Assembly (NCBI RefSeq): GCF_028858725.1
Contig: NC_084769.1
Coordinates: forward strand, 14,013,501-14,077,500
Direction of reading: 5' to 3'
Length of the DNA stretch: 64,000 bases
Source: Colius striatus
Lineage: Eukaryota; Chordata; Aves; Coliiformes; Coliidae
In this document: positions 1 through 14,000 of the stretch, piece after piece
How positions within the stretch are numbered: position 1 is the first letter of the stretch
Layout of the letters: every line of letters starts with the position of its first letter
Notes under the pieces: generated by a model
The model's database searches: none
What the model was told of the DNA's origin: nothing
The model's input: only the letters and a program-made list of their open reading frames with translations
Position numbers and translations under genes: made by a program

Positions 1-2257
1 CACACAGCAGTGACAGCAGCAGTCATGCAATACAAAAAAAAAAAATTGACCTCCTGTTTACCACGACTGGGACATAAATCCCCAGGACTGGGATAACTGC
101 TCCTATCTTGTCTCCCTCCATGGGCCTCTCCACAATGGACTGAGGAAGCACGACAAATACTCCTCTTTCCTTTATTAGGGAGCAATTGTTAGGCTGTTTT
201 GGCTTTGTCGTGGAACAAACATTAAACTCCACAATTGGAAGTACCACTCCAACAGGTCATGCAGGTACCCACAAGTTAAGGCTTCCTTCTCAGCAACAGC
301 ATCCCATTCAGGGGTCAGACAGAATCAATCCTCAGCCCTCTTACATAAGATTTCTCTAACATTTCCCACAGATCAGGCTGCAGAGAGGTTTGGAGCTATA
401 CTAATTGAAGCACACGCAGCCTGCGAGAGCCCAGCAGCGCTCCTGCCATGCCCAGCATTGTCTTCTACAGACACTGGCCAGCACTGCCTGCAGAACAGCC
501 AAGTGGCACGTACTCACTCTTCTCAAACTCCTCCCAAGCAGGAGATCAACTTTTTGTTCTTACTCAATGCATAGATGTTTGCCAGAGACTAAAATAAACA
601 TTGCTGTGGTTTCTATTAGCATCGGATCAGGAGGACTGTCAGGTGCTAATGCTTGACATGAAAGCCAGTCTGCAAGGCTACCTCTCCTCCCAGTTAATCT
701 TCATCCCAAGGCACTCTTCTTAGGAGTTTTTCATATTTTTATGCTGTTGTCGTTGTTCTATGGTGCCATTCACTCAAAAGCATTACACTTCAGTCAAAGA
801 AACAGATACCAAGCAAGCCCTCAGTTCAATAGTTCCTGCGCTGTACGGTAGAAGTTAATAGCAAACCCTCCTGGTAACTAACCCTTTCTAGCTGGCTGTA
901 TGATACTTCCTGAGCTGTGTAGTAAAAATAGATTTGGGATTCTCTTTCACCAGAATTATCACAGGTTTATTACATTGTTTGCCCCCTCATGGAAGCAGGA
1001 GCATGAAAGATCTCACACACTAGCAAATTCAGCTCGTCATCTCCAGCAGCCTGTGGCAGAGGGTGTGACAGCACACCTCTGCCATCCTCAGTTCTTGAGG
1101 AATATCCCCATAGGAAATGCACCTAAGCAAATGCAATTCTCTATTTCACGTCCTGATGGCAGAAATCAAACTTTCACTCTTCTTCATGATATACTGGCTT
1201 TTCACTGTATGAAGGGAGGAAAAGATTCTTTCCTGAACTGAAGTAAACATCAATTCCAGGCTGCTGCTTCCTCAAAATACCCTCATACACACTTCTTTTA
1301 TGCACATAAAGATGTTTCAGATACACAGAGATCTGCTTCTGAACTCATTATATCATTGTTAAAGAAGAATTACTCCAGCAGAGACAAAAAACAGAGTAAG
1401 ACAAGCACAAGTGGGATAAGAATCACACCCTTCATTTTAGTCTGTGTAGCCCTTTTCCTCCCCCCTTACATAAACCTTGACACTCCAAGTTCAAGGCAAA
1501 AGCTTACATTATTTCTGTTATCCTCTGTATGTGACAAGAGTAATTACAGAGTCCAGGGAAGCTAAGTAACACTGCTAAAACAGTGGGTGGTCTAATGGCT
1601 TGAATAGCTCATGTGCAATAATTTTGTAGCAGGAGTCCCCTAGACCCCCACTTTGTGCCCTAGGTAATTCAACCATGCTTTGCAACACTGGTCTTTTTGT
1701 GCAGGACATCCTGGCACCAGCACTGCTTAGCTGACTTGAGACATACTCAAGTTCTTTTCACGTGGTCTACAAAGTTAACTCGCCCTTGAAAAGTTTGTCC
1801 TCAGTACCCACCAGATCGCCTTCATCCTCCATTTCAGTCAAAAGTTCCAGGCAGAAGCATACTGAACATTTTGCATGGAAAATCTGCTCAGAGACAGCTA
1901 TTCCAGGTGCACAGGCTTTTGCTGAGTGCAGCATTATTTGGGGTATTCTCTGAAAAAATACTAATCTACTTTTACAGCAGGAGCGCCATTTGCCATGTGC
2001 AATGCGCTGAAATACTTTGCCACAGCAAAGTCTGGTCTAAACATGTTGTTGGCCAATAAAAGGGGGGAAACACGCTGCCAGTAAACATTTGCGTGGTATG
2101 TCTTTGAAGGCTTCAAGGCAGACTAAATGGAATAATTGTGAAGATGTATTATTTATAATACAACAAATCTTCCCCACAAGATATAGGTTTCCATTAATCT
2201 AGTACCCAACTGCTTTTAAGTGCATTTTTTAATGTGTTTACCCTGCTAAGGGAGTTA

Positions 2258-2398
2258 TGTTTTATTATCTCCATTTTGCATTTGGGGAATTGAGGTACTG
2301 GGAGATTAATAGATTTGCTCGAGGTTACATAGCAAATCTCCAGCAAAGCACAAATGCAGACCAAGTGTCCCAGACTGTTCTTCTACACTGGATGTATC
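2258..2398 (+). mobile_element. MIR-like ancient SINE remnant
   Basis: The stretch reads like the 3' half of a MIR core-SINE. It has a 'ctccatttt' segment, then 'ggggaattgaggtac' (consensus near ggaaactgaggc), then 'ggagattaatagatttgc' (consensus gagaggttaagtgacttgcc), then 'gaggttacatagcaaatct' (consensus aaggtcacacagc). The order and spacing match MIR in plus orientation. The copy is heavily diverged, as expected for an amniote-age insertion. I could not run RepeatMasker, so the family name is from memory of the consensus. Confidence 0.55.
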
Positions 2399-5300
2399 CA
2401 TCGATATGTCAGGACACATTAAAACATCAAAGGTCTCTTGTGATGTGACTTTTTCCTGTACAAAAAAAATAAGACCGATCTCATGCAAGCAAGCAACGTC
2501 ATATTGGAGTCAACAGAAGTTCATCTATTCACTTGAAAGCTGAAGCAAGGTCTGGAGCTGTTGTTGGGATATCCTCATTTTTCTAAATATCCAGTACATT
2601 CAACCCAAATTCACAAATACCTTTTCATTAATAAAGCCTGCTGCATCTGGCAAACAATCTGTTCACTGATTAAGATTCACTGATGCAGTCTTACGTTTCA
2701 CATACTATCATTTGAAGTCAAATACTGCTTCATGTCTCCCTCAAGTTCAGTGGAACTACAGAGGCGTTCAGCTTTTGAAAGTCTGCCCTCATCTTGACAC
2801 TGTTGAATGTAACTGTGGGGCCCTTTCTATGGGATAATGGTTTCCTGGATTCGTTGGTTTGATTTCCATCGTGACTTGGGTGAAGAAGTGGTAGGAGATA
2901 ATACCTGAATCTTTCACGATACCCTCACCAGCAAGGGGTTTGGGTGACTGATTTATTTGGGATTCAAGGGGAGAAAACCTCTCCCTATGTCCCCTTTATC
3001 AGCCCTCCTCTAAGTCAACCTCTCTGGAAACAAGCCTCATACTGTTCTCCAGCTCATGGCAGTCTGGGGAACTCAGAGTACCACCAAGCCACTCTCTCCT
3101 ATTCTGCACACACCAGCTTAGTCCCTTGACCTAATCGTCCCTGGAGAAAAAGGTCTCAATGAGCAGCAACTAGAATGTTGCTTTCAAGAGAATGGTGTTT
3201 ACATTGGTTTAAAATGAAGCTTGGAAACCAAAGTGGAACTTGTACAAGTAATAGGGCTGACAGCAAAGGGAGCAGGATATTCTGTGTCACGCATGCCCTT
3301 GGCAGCACAAACTGCAATGCTGTAAAACCTCCACCTCCCAGCACAAAACCAGAAAAGAACAAAAGGCTTTGCCTAAAGCATCTTGCCTGGGGAAGGCAGT
3401 CACAGGAGCTTAGCTTGTCCACTTCCAAGACTGAAAACTCCCTGTGATGCAGCAAAGCGAGTTGCACCAAAGGAGTTCTGTGGAGAGCATGTGAGAATGG
3501 GATGTGTTTGTCACCAGCATGGCCTACTGCAGCTCACAAAAACCAAAAAAATAATCCATGGAAGAGCTCGGTAAGATTGCCTGGCATGTCATCACATCTA
3601 AGTCATCCTCATGGCTAGAGCAAGCAAGCCTTAGTCCTCGCTGCAAAGCTTCCACCAAAGAGTCCAGAAGCAGGTTTCATTTAGTGAGCCAACACTACTT
3701 TCTCACAGCAGGGGCAGATTTTATTTTCTATATAAAATCAGAGGTACACACAGGGAAAGAGCAGCAACACACCTCCAGGCTGCTCCATGCCTCAGCTCAC
3801 TTTGAATACGGCTAGCCCAGGGAGGAGAGGTGGTTTTGAGGTGAAATATAAGACTAAGGAACTCAGGTATCCTTATGCTTCTTCACCAAGGTAAGCCCAA
3901 TGTGCAGAACACAACAGGCTGCCTCCAGCACAGAGACTGGACTGCCTGAGACACATTTGACATCCTCCCCACTTGGAGATTACTTGGTATCAAATGTTTG
4001 CCAGTGTTCTGAACAGCTAAACAATGAATTTTCCCACTGCCTCTCCTGCTAATGACGAGCGAATAAAGAATCCCCTGGGGAATTTCCCTTCATCTGCTCA
4101 CGAGTGCCACTTCGCTAGTCACATTTATCTGACAAATCTTACAGATGGCTTGGCACAAGTTTGCAACAAGCACACCATCTTTGGAGCTGGGATTGGCCGC
4201 CCGAGCCACATGATGCTTCCTGTGGCAAATTGGGCAAGCCTATGGCAGAGCCCTATCCCAGCAATCACTACTGGAGAAACAACTCCAGCAAACTTACAAC
4301 TTCACCCAGTGCTGCTTCAGCAGAAGACACCAATGAAGGTGATGACATTTCTGACACTGCAGCCACCTCATGAGGAATGGAGTCTCTTGGCACAGAAGAA
4401 GTTGTGCTCTGACCCAGGCAGAAAGATATCCTGGAAAATTAGTCCCATTGAGTCATTTTTCCTGCTGTTATTGTGCTCAATGCCTTTCTGTTAAAGACAA
4501 ATTTCCCCCATTAAAATTATGGGGGAAAGAATACGAAGACCCATCTGCAGACCACATTTTCAGAAGGGTTTTTGTTTGTTTTCCAACACTGTCTGTGAAA
4601 TGTTGATTGAGTCTTTCGAGCTCTTTCCAGATGTGTACTCTCCTCATGCTATGTACCCAACTCTTAATTCCAGTTTGAAAGCTGTTTGACTCAGGCAAAT
4701 GAATAGCAGGACTTTAAAACAGATACAAATAGTAAAACTAGAGCTTTGTACAATCCCATAGGTACTGTAGATGGGGCTGCTCAAACACAGACCCTTCTAA
4801 TCCACCAAGAAAATGTCCTTAAGACCTGTTCAGAGTCAGACTTAAACCCATAAAATCCAGGAAATTCAGAGATAAGCCTGGATTTCTGGACTGATATTCT
4901 GTCCTTAGTTCACCTTACTGGGTAAATGTTAATGAATGCATTTGTTTATTCCCTACAGTTCTATGCAGAGAATATCAACAATCTGATATTATGGGAGGAG
5001 GTGATTTTTTTTTTCTCCTCTGTGTGTATGTGTGTGTAGGAGTTCCTCAATATAATTTATTCTCTTTCACAATAAGGCTTTACAGCTCCTCGATCTTTTC
5101 AGAGCTATGGAGAGTCTGTCTTGTAAAGCTTTGGAGAAGAGGCCTCGAAGGAAAATCAGTTATTACAGGAAACGGGGCTGATTTCCAGTTCCTCAGTCTC
5201 TTCCGCTCATGCTAAGCTGGTATTTCTGCACAGAACATCATCCCAAATGCATTTCACAGTGAATATGAACTCAGATCTGCAGAGGCAATACAAGACTAAG

Positions 5301-5407
5301 TTCCCCAGTGGAGACAAGAGAATTCAAGCACACAACAGCTCTGGAGCAATGACCCACATGTGCCTGCTGCAACTACCTGCATAGCAGAGTCGTCATGCCA
5401 CGTACAT

Positions 5408-5775
5408 GCAGAACAATAGCCATACCAGTCCATCTAGCTCAGCATCGAGTCCTCTGTAGTGGTCAGACAGACAGAAAACAGTAGAAGCAAGGCAATCACT
5501 TATGCTATTTCCCTTACATTTCTGCTAGCCTCCAGCTATTTTCAGACCAAGGTATTTCCTAAGCCTGATGTGGTTTCGAGCTACTTAGTAATCCTCCATG
5601 CTTTTCTTTACACAAACTTGTCTAGTCATCCTTTGAACACTAACAAGCTTTTAGCCTCCACAGTCACCTTTGGCAGCAAATTCTGTGTGTCCACTATCAG
5701 TTGCACGGAGGACATCTCTTTCTTTCAGCATGGCTTCTTCTAGTTCATTTAGTGACCTTGATGTACTGCCACAGA
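5408..5775 (-). mobile_element. Ancient CR1-L-like LINE 3' region
   Basis: Read on the plus strand, this stretch follows the reverse complement of the old reptile/bird CR1-L 3' region in order. It has 'atagccataccagtccatct' (compare 'atggccatactgggtcagacc...tccatct'), then 'tttgaacactaacaagctttt', 'agcctccacagtcacctttg', 'gcaaattctgtgtgtccact' and 'agttcatttagtgacc'. These correspond to successive landmarks of the turtle/archosaur CR1 3' end. The open frame across 5,459-5,743 is an accident of this remnant, not a gene. Divergence is high, so insertion is probably old. Confidence 0.55.
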
Positions 5776-8007
5776 ACAAACAATTATCACCCACCTTCTG
5801 ACTGCTGCGGTCTTGCAGAATGCACTCCTAAACCACCAATCTCTCTTCTTCAGCACAATAGATTGTTCCTCACATGGACGGTGTTCAGCTCAGCAATTTT
5901 GTCTCCCTCTCAACTGCTCCAAGTTCTGCTGTGTTTCAGATGTGCAGTTCACAACTGATTGTGCTAGTCAAAGTAGTGTCAAATATGACTAAAGTATAAA
6001 ACATTTATTTTCCCTTCTTTCCTGAGCTCCCAGAACAACCTTTGCACTTCATTCTGAGGAAACATCACCTTTCCCATGTTAGAGGCAGTACAAAGTAGCT
6101 AAAAGGTCTGTCTTTAGTTTTATAGGAAATCTGTAACGTAGTAGAGAAGTAGACCAAAATCTCCAGAGCCTCTCCAGACACTGAGGAGTCTAATGGTACT
6201 TTCCAATGTTAACCCCAAGGCCTGTTGACATGACAAATTCCAGTTTGGACAAAGTTCACTTATAATTTTTTAAATTGCATGAAACAACCTTAAATTCAGT
6301 TCTAAGGTGATGGGTTGAAAAAGTAATGCTGCACATAAACAATGGATATCATGAACACTTCTGCTACACTCAGAAATACGTGCCTGTGCTTCCAGGCGTG
6401 CTCTGAGCAACACAGTCCCAAAATCCCGACACTCTCAATCCAGAAACTACAACTGCGAAATCAAGTTGCAGCAGAAAGGTTAAGCAAAACTCATGGCCCC
6501 AGCCATCTTTACCTCCATAAAGAACATCAGACATCTCTGCTACCTTCAACTGTTCCTCTCTCTGTGTCCCCAAAACGCACAGTACAATACACTCAGCCCA
6601 GGCAACGATTTCTGCAGCACGAGAAGGCAGATGTGGCAGAGACTCTGTGAAGTCTGCTAAGGGTTTTGCTATCGCCAGCTAATTTGATGTAAAAGATACA
6701 CAGATATTATTGTGATGGGCAGCCCTACAAGCCTTTAGGATAGATAAAACCCTCTATTTATGACAAAATTCGTCTCTAGTAAAAATGGCACTATTCCATT
6801 GAAATCAATAAGGTTGCACCTGTGAATGCCAGCTGTGAATTGAGTCTATGGTTCTCAAATGATGTAAAGTGCTTCAGGAGGAAAGATGCTATATTTAGGT
6901 GCCATATTATTGCTATGTAGACATTTTCATAACCCCTAATTATGGGGCTTTTTTTGCAAGCTCTGTAGTATTAACTGGATTGGATAAATATATAATTAGA
7001 GAGTGTTTCAACATGCACACTCTTGATGCTAGAAGCTTTATCAGCTCTTTCTTTCCTTCATGATCTGTTTTGCTTTTCTTTTAAAGCTGTTTCTATCAAT
7101 TATGGGAAGATTTACTCAGAGACCCAATACAGGGTCACTGCAGACATCCCAGCAGAATAGAAGAGAGACACATTTCTGTTCCAGAGCCCTTCTGTTTTCC
7201 AGAAAGACACCTCTGGGTTGTCACTGTATAACAACATTGCCAAAAGCTAAGCTGATCAGACAGAAAAAAACCCCACAACAAAACAACAACAGAACAACAG
7301 CAACAAAGAACTTTTTAGATGTTCACTGACCCCAAATTGTTTATACGCTAAGGGTTCCTACACCAACTGCTCTCACAGAGCAGACCTGCTACCCAAATAC
7401 TTGCTGGATTCCGCTCCTCTCTTCTGCCAGTGGACACAAAGGGAGATCTAAGGAGGTTCTTTCATTTTCTGCATGGTACCAGGGACACATAAATGGCTTC
7501 ACAGACCACTAGATAGGAGGTAGATACACCCTTGCCTAAATGAACAGCTACATTAACATACTAACTAAATCGGTTGACAGGAAAAAAGACAAGTTACCTT
7601 TTTTTCTGGTATCTTGCTTTGTCAAATTAAAAGATGCCATCAACACTTAAATCCATATAGTCCTACAGGAGTGGGAAAGAGAGTAGCACCAGTATTTTCC
7701 TTTCTAGGTGTTAAAGAAACCTGCATTACCATTTCTTGCTACTTGTTGTGTTTAAACAAACAAAAAGGCTGAAACAAATACACTTCTCACTTTTCTGATC
7801 AGGAGCAGTTGATAAATTACTTGTCAGATTCTTTCAGAAGTGTTTGTGAACCTTCTCCTCTTACGCCAGCTTACATCCAGTGAGAATTTTAAAAGCTAAA
7901 TTACAAGTATAAACACTTCAAAACAGAAGTTAATGATAGAAAGAATTAAGAACATTGCTAGAATGACATGATACGGATGCTGTATTATTAAACAAACGGC
8001 TCACAAT

Positions 8008-8033
8008 GGTATTATGACATGAGTCATAATGCC
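8008..8033. repeat. Near-palindrome enclosing an AP-1 motif
   Basis: Two 11-base arms (ggtattatgac and gtcataatgcc) are complementary at 10 of 11 positions around a 4-base centre. The centre and right arm form TGAGTCA (8,020-8,026), the canonical AP-1/TRE motif. Whether it is bound by anything is unknown. A 7-mer match is common by chance in 64 kb; the surrounding symmetry makes it slightly more notable. Confidence 0.4.
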
Positions 8034-11000
8034 TAATGCTGTGAACATATTGCAGAATAGAACAATAGCTGCTATCAGCAGCCACAGAGATACACAGAGC
8101 ACAATACCAGGAGCCTGACAGCTGAGTGATTTAAAGGAAGGGTTTTGTCTACAAGACAACAGGATAAATTCACACCAGGTGTAAAAGGGTGCAACTGAAA
8201 GGAAGATCGTGGAGTTGCAGCATCTTCAGCTCAGCTCTGAGATTGCACCAGAAGTACCGCAGGCTTTGCTCTGCGCAGTCTTGCAGTCTGTTTATTACTG
8301 TAATTGACTGGGGAATTCCGATTTGGTAGGATTTTGAACCTGCTTTCCACAGGTGTGAATATCTGAGCCTGGCTCTACATTAACAGCAACAGATTTTTAA
8401 GCCCAGCTTGTCACAGAGCACATCTGAATTGCCATAACGTTCACCATCACCACAAGAAAGCCTGCTGGAAACAGAAAACCAGTGGCCATCAGCACACGGA
8501 CTGGTTTGCCATTCCTTTTGTTGTTACATCTGGTGACTGTGGACTGCAACTGGTGGTGCCAAAGAAAAAGATTATTGTAAGAGCTGGCACATTCACCAGC
8601 TTGACAGACACAGTGTGGTATCAAATTCTGGGGTGCACTTATAGCATGTGCTTCCTGTAATTAAAAGTCTATTTGTGGCCCATAGAGTAGAAAAAGCTTT
8701 CATTTGGGGTAAAACTTAAGCATAGCTTTACTTTCCCTGCTTGATGCAGTAACCCAGTTCAAGGGGATATGGTCTGGAAGCAACGTTCTCCAAGATTCAC
8801 ATGTCTACAACCACGATAGGGGAGAGGGAGCAGAACGTGAGAACAAAGTAAAGGAACCCATCCATAACATGAAATAGAGGGCTTGATTTGTTGTCACACA
8901 CTGTTAACATGGTCATTTGACCACTGTGGTGTGTAGTTAACGTAAACAGATGGCTCAAATCCTAAGTCTCTTCACCTGTCACATCGTTAGTAAGAAACAT
9001 TCAGCAGAGAGACATAGGTGGGCTCCACTCCACCCAAGAGCCGACCAGCAGCTCTCACTATGGGAAAGGTGGCCCATCACAGGACACGTGGCCAGGGTGC
9101 TGCAGTGTTCTGGCTGTCTCTGGTTTTATAGCAGCACTGGGGACCCCAGCAACTATCCAGAAGGCAGCATCAAGGTTGCTCCAAACTGTGCTAAAGACCA
9201 AACCAGCTTCTGAGCAATTTCAAAACACAGGTCGAGCAAAAGTGGTTCACTGCACTCTCTTGGATGTGGAGCTGGCTGGAACACAGCCACATCTGAGAAC
9301 AGGCTGCCTGCTCTTCAGCCATCACAAAGGCACCAACATACCTTGTACTTCATGCAACACAATATACTTAGGGTGAAGTACCCAAAAGTCAAGAAGTCTA
9401 CTCAAAACAGTGCGACAGCTGCATTACCTCCAGTCTATCCTCAGGATCCCCCAGAATATATTCTACTACAGAAGTATTAACATGGCAGAAGCTGATTTGC
9501 TTAGAGAAAACCTTGTACTTCTTGTCTGTGTGTATTTACACATAAAATGCACCCTCACCCATACAAACATGCCACCCTGATCAAGCCAAACATACACAAT
9601 ACATAGAAGACATAAATAAATACTCATGAGTCACTGATAACCATCCCATAAATTACATGGTTTTCCAAAGTATCACTGCTAAAGATAATTCATACAATTG
9701 GATACAAAACACACATATACGACTCCCATTAAGACAGATAAGAGTTGTTTGTTTCCTTTCACAAGGGCCCAAGGCCTTAATTTACAACCTCCTGAATTTT
9801 GTGGGTTTTTTTTAATCTTGGAGTCCCACAGCCATGGGTCAGTTCCAAAACCTGACCCAAAAGCAATCTATAGGAGACCAAATCTGATTATAGAGAATAT
9901 AGTGAGTAGGAGATGGGACAGGGAGGTGCAAAAGTCCAAGATCTCAGTCTGCTCCAGCTCACAGGAGTCAGATCTGGTAGCATTTACAACGCTTTATCCT
10001 CCAATGGCTGTCACTGCAGCATCTACCTCTCCTACCTGGCTCCCGCTGCGCTGCCCAGGACCGGCTCCCCCCATCACCCAAGCGAGGAGCTAAGTTCTGG
10101 CCACAGGAAAGCATAGCCACTGCAGCTCTTGCACAGCTTGTGACAAACTCTTCTCTGGGAACAAGCACAAGCCACTCCATCCAGCAAAGCAAAGAGGGAC
10201 AAGATCAGCGCCGCAGCCTCCACTTGGGCAAAACCTAAACGCCGCTTTAGTAGCACTTGACTGACACAGCCCAAACATAGTGTGTTTGTTTTGCTGACAC
10301 ATAGGTTTAAGTTTGCTCCCCAGCCACATCTTCTTTCCCCTTGGATACAATAGTCATCTTCATAGCACTTATTATAACATATTGCAGCAATAACGTGCAA
10401 TTATCCTCAAAAACAAAGCAAAAGCTCAAGATAAAAATAACAGGCACTGAGCGCACTTACCAGCTGGAGAAAGGCAGCAAGGCAGCACTAGTTGCAGCCC
10501 TAAAATGGCTGTGCTATAGTAGGATGCAGCTGCTTCTCCCAGACTGATTTCAAAGGCCAGTCTGCAGGAGGACACATGGGGAGATGGACCCTCTCCAAAA
10601 GCAGGTCTAAACTGAGAAGGAGCAGGAAGCAGCCGGGCTCTGCAGAGCTGTCATTAGGTAGAGATGTGCCTCACCTGGGGTCTGTGCATTTTGCAGCTGG
10701 ATTCAATGATTGCATTTGGGACAGGCAAGAGCTTGAAATGCCCTGCACCTGGAGGAGGCTGATCCTTTCATGAGCAGAAGTCCATCAAGTGGCAAGCAAT
10801 CACAGCTCTCATCCTGGGTCTGTCTTAATGGTGATGTCTGACCTAGGGAAATCCATACACCTCAGGGGTTTTCTTCTTGCCCTAATTTTTTTTGGCTTGA
10901 TATGCCTACTTTGACTGTGCTCACAACAGACTCCTCCTCTGACCCCTCTATTACCAATTTTTCATAACAATGTACCCCGAAAGCAAACTGTGGGGAGATG

Positions 11001-14000
11001 AAAAATTCAGTTTCAAGGCCCCAAAAGAGGGAGCCTAGGGATTTAATAAAGGTATTGTCTCGATATTCTCAGTGGCAGATCAGAAAGGTGGTAAATCTGA
11101 TCAAGTACAAGGAAGCTGTTTACATATCTCAACTCTTGTCTGCAGAGATCTCTCAGACTACATGGTGTGTGTGAAAACTTGACATCTCTGCTTTGTACAA
11201 GGAAGACTGGTTAGAGCTTCACATGTTCAAGGAGGGCCTCTGTTGAATAGATTTGGCCAAATCAGATTAAAAACCCAATATCTATGATGAAGGTTGCAAG
11301 CTGCCTGCTCAGAGAAGTTCCACTGATGTGAACCAGAAGTTCCTTGCATGTGGTCAGGCCCTAAATTTAATAGTGGAATTCAAAAACAAATTAAGATTCC
11401 CATGTAATATTGACTTTTTTTTTTTCCAGAGTAAAAGATTTTACAGCATGGAATGCTACATGCAGTGGTTACATGAGTCCAAGTAATTGTACCAATTATA
11501 TAATTTGATATAATTGCACTAATTACATAAACATATAATAATGAAATATAAGTTATTCCAAGAGCTAAACTGGAAGAACATTAAAGAACCTAAATCTGCT
11601 CCCACTTATTCTAGTACAAATCAGAAACAATTCCCCTGAAATCAATGAAGTTACCCAAATAAAATTGGCCCCTACCATTACAAGCAGCGAGGTAAATCCA
11701 GTTTTGAGTTCAAGGGTACTGACTGGAGGAGCAAATGAAAGTTTGCTTACTTTCATTACTTACATTTACTGGGGTATTTTTTACCAACAGAGATTGCCAG
11801 TTCCTGGCTAAATTCCACTGCATGCAGGGAGATTATCCCTGTATAAATGACCAGGTTAGCTGTCTTCTTCTTGCTCTAATCTGTCATGCAGCATCTCTGG
11901 GTTTTGTCAAATCTTTAGCTGCCGATTCTAAAGAAAAACAAAAAAAAAAGAAAGTGTTGGTTTGGTTTGGGTTTTTTAAAAATACTGAGAAGGAGCTGGA
12001 CCTAACCAGGATTTCAAGAAGACCAGACTCAGGTGTGTCTTTAGTTATATTGCCTCTAGCCTGAATTACATCTGCAGACTTTAGGGGTGCTACTGCAGTA
12101 TTAACAGAAACAGACTCGCCTCTTGGACAAAAATTAGTGTTTCTGATCCATTTTGCAAACTGTTCTTCAACGCTGCACAGCAGAAAACACTCCAAACAAA
12201 AAAATGATTTCTTAAGAAGGATTGATTCAGTGAGGGGTTTCCCTCTTCTCTCATGGTAGGGGGAGTGTAGCAATTAATTTCAGCTGCTGACTTCATCTCT
12301 CACAAGTACCAGAGAAGAGAATGTGAGAGCAGGCAATTCTGAAGCAGGTGTCTATTATGTGTGGAAATACGTGATGTATGCAGAGTGAATCCACCAAGTT
12401 CTCTGTTGCACCACATCATGACAGTCACCCTGTTCACACCAGCCTCATTAACACCGGTGGGAGGTCCAGGAACTGGGACTAGGTTTGCCTGGGTTAGAAT
12501 ATTTTAGAGGATAAATAATTTCCAGCTGCAGAGATTGATTCTGCCACAGGGTAGAGGACAGTGATTTAGCATTTACAGGACCAATTTCAAAGCCTGCATC
12601 AGAGACGAGAGAGAGACACTTTGGGGAGAATGGACCTGATCCAGATGGTTGTTTAGGTACAGTACCTAACCTGGCATAGGGCAATGAAACTGGATGCTTG
12701 GTTTTGTAACGGTGGAAACGACATACAGGAAAATTGAGCCCCACATTTTCAAAAAGGAGCCATCAAGCTTAAGCATTTCATTTTTCATTTGCCTAATTTC
12801 AAAAGCGCAGAAGGTGGAAGCTGAAGAAAGTGGAATTCTTGCAGCCCCCTGCAAAAAGCTGGCAAGAGCAGTAGCCTTGTCTCGTCTCAGAAAAATCAAG
12901 CCCAAGCTGTCTCAGATTGGTCTCACAAAATTAAAGACCTTTGACATTTTGTTGCATTTTAGCCTTAGAAATCTATGTGATGGGTTGCTGTCGGCACCGG
13001 GACTTGGGAATACCTCACTATCTGCAGCATGGCCGCAACAGTGAGTGACTCCACACTGCAGAAAACTCAAAGCATGTTCTGTTCAGATTGATTTCCAGAG
13101 ACTGTCTCACACAAAATAAAAGGACCTGGGAACCTGGACTATGATCCAGCTCTTCCCACTCCCGGATGATGCCCCTCACATCATGCTGATTCGTGCTTTG
13201 CTTTGTGTTTCTATTTCTGCCCCATGAACGTCAGGACTGTAGCTGCAAACGGGGGAGCAGGGAAAGCAGGGGAAGAAAGCTGTGAAAGCTTTTTACCAAG
13301 GAAAGGGATGTTCTTTGCTGGCCTCTGTGGAAGAGGTCAGGATCTCAGGCTGGCTTGTGGGCTTGTGGTGGGATGCAGAGCACAGCCCGTTCCTGCTCCT
13401 GGCCAGCCTGAGCTTATGACATCCTGGCTGACAGCAGCTCCCTGCTCGCCACAGGGCTGCAGGTTCAGATCCCACACCCAGACACTCTGCTCTCCTGGGA
13501 GAGCTCAGGAGTCCCAGTGCCCGATGCAGGGCTTGGCTTTGACTCCAGAAACCAACCATTTTCAATTAAGAACGAAACCTAACCAGCCCCAGAGCCCAGG
13601 GCCTTGCATTTCAATGGGTAAGATTTCTTAATATATCCCATTTTTAAAAGTGCAGCCCAGCCTTTTTCACAATGACAGTGTCATATTAGGTCAAATGTGC
13701 CTTTGGACTGAAGAGACACGTACTTGCTACTGCTTTTAAGTAGAACTTACTGAACTCACCAGTAGCATGGTTGACTCAGGGAACAAAGGCAGGGAGAGGG
13801 CTGCTAAGAGATGGGACAGGAACAGTGAGTGTTGGCTTTGACAATAAACGTGCAGTTCAAGGTGGTGAGAAAGCTATGAAATATTCAAAACATTTGGTCC
13901 AGGGGACAAAGTTCTGCAAAGCAGATTGTTGACACAGCCACAGCAAATTGCTCTGAGAGGTCTCCCGAAACAAAGCTGTTTAACGCCCCGTGTCTGGCTT

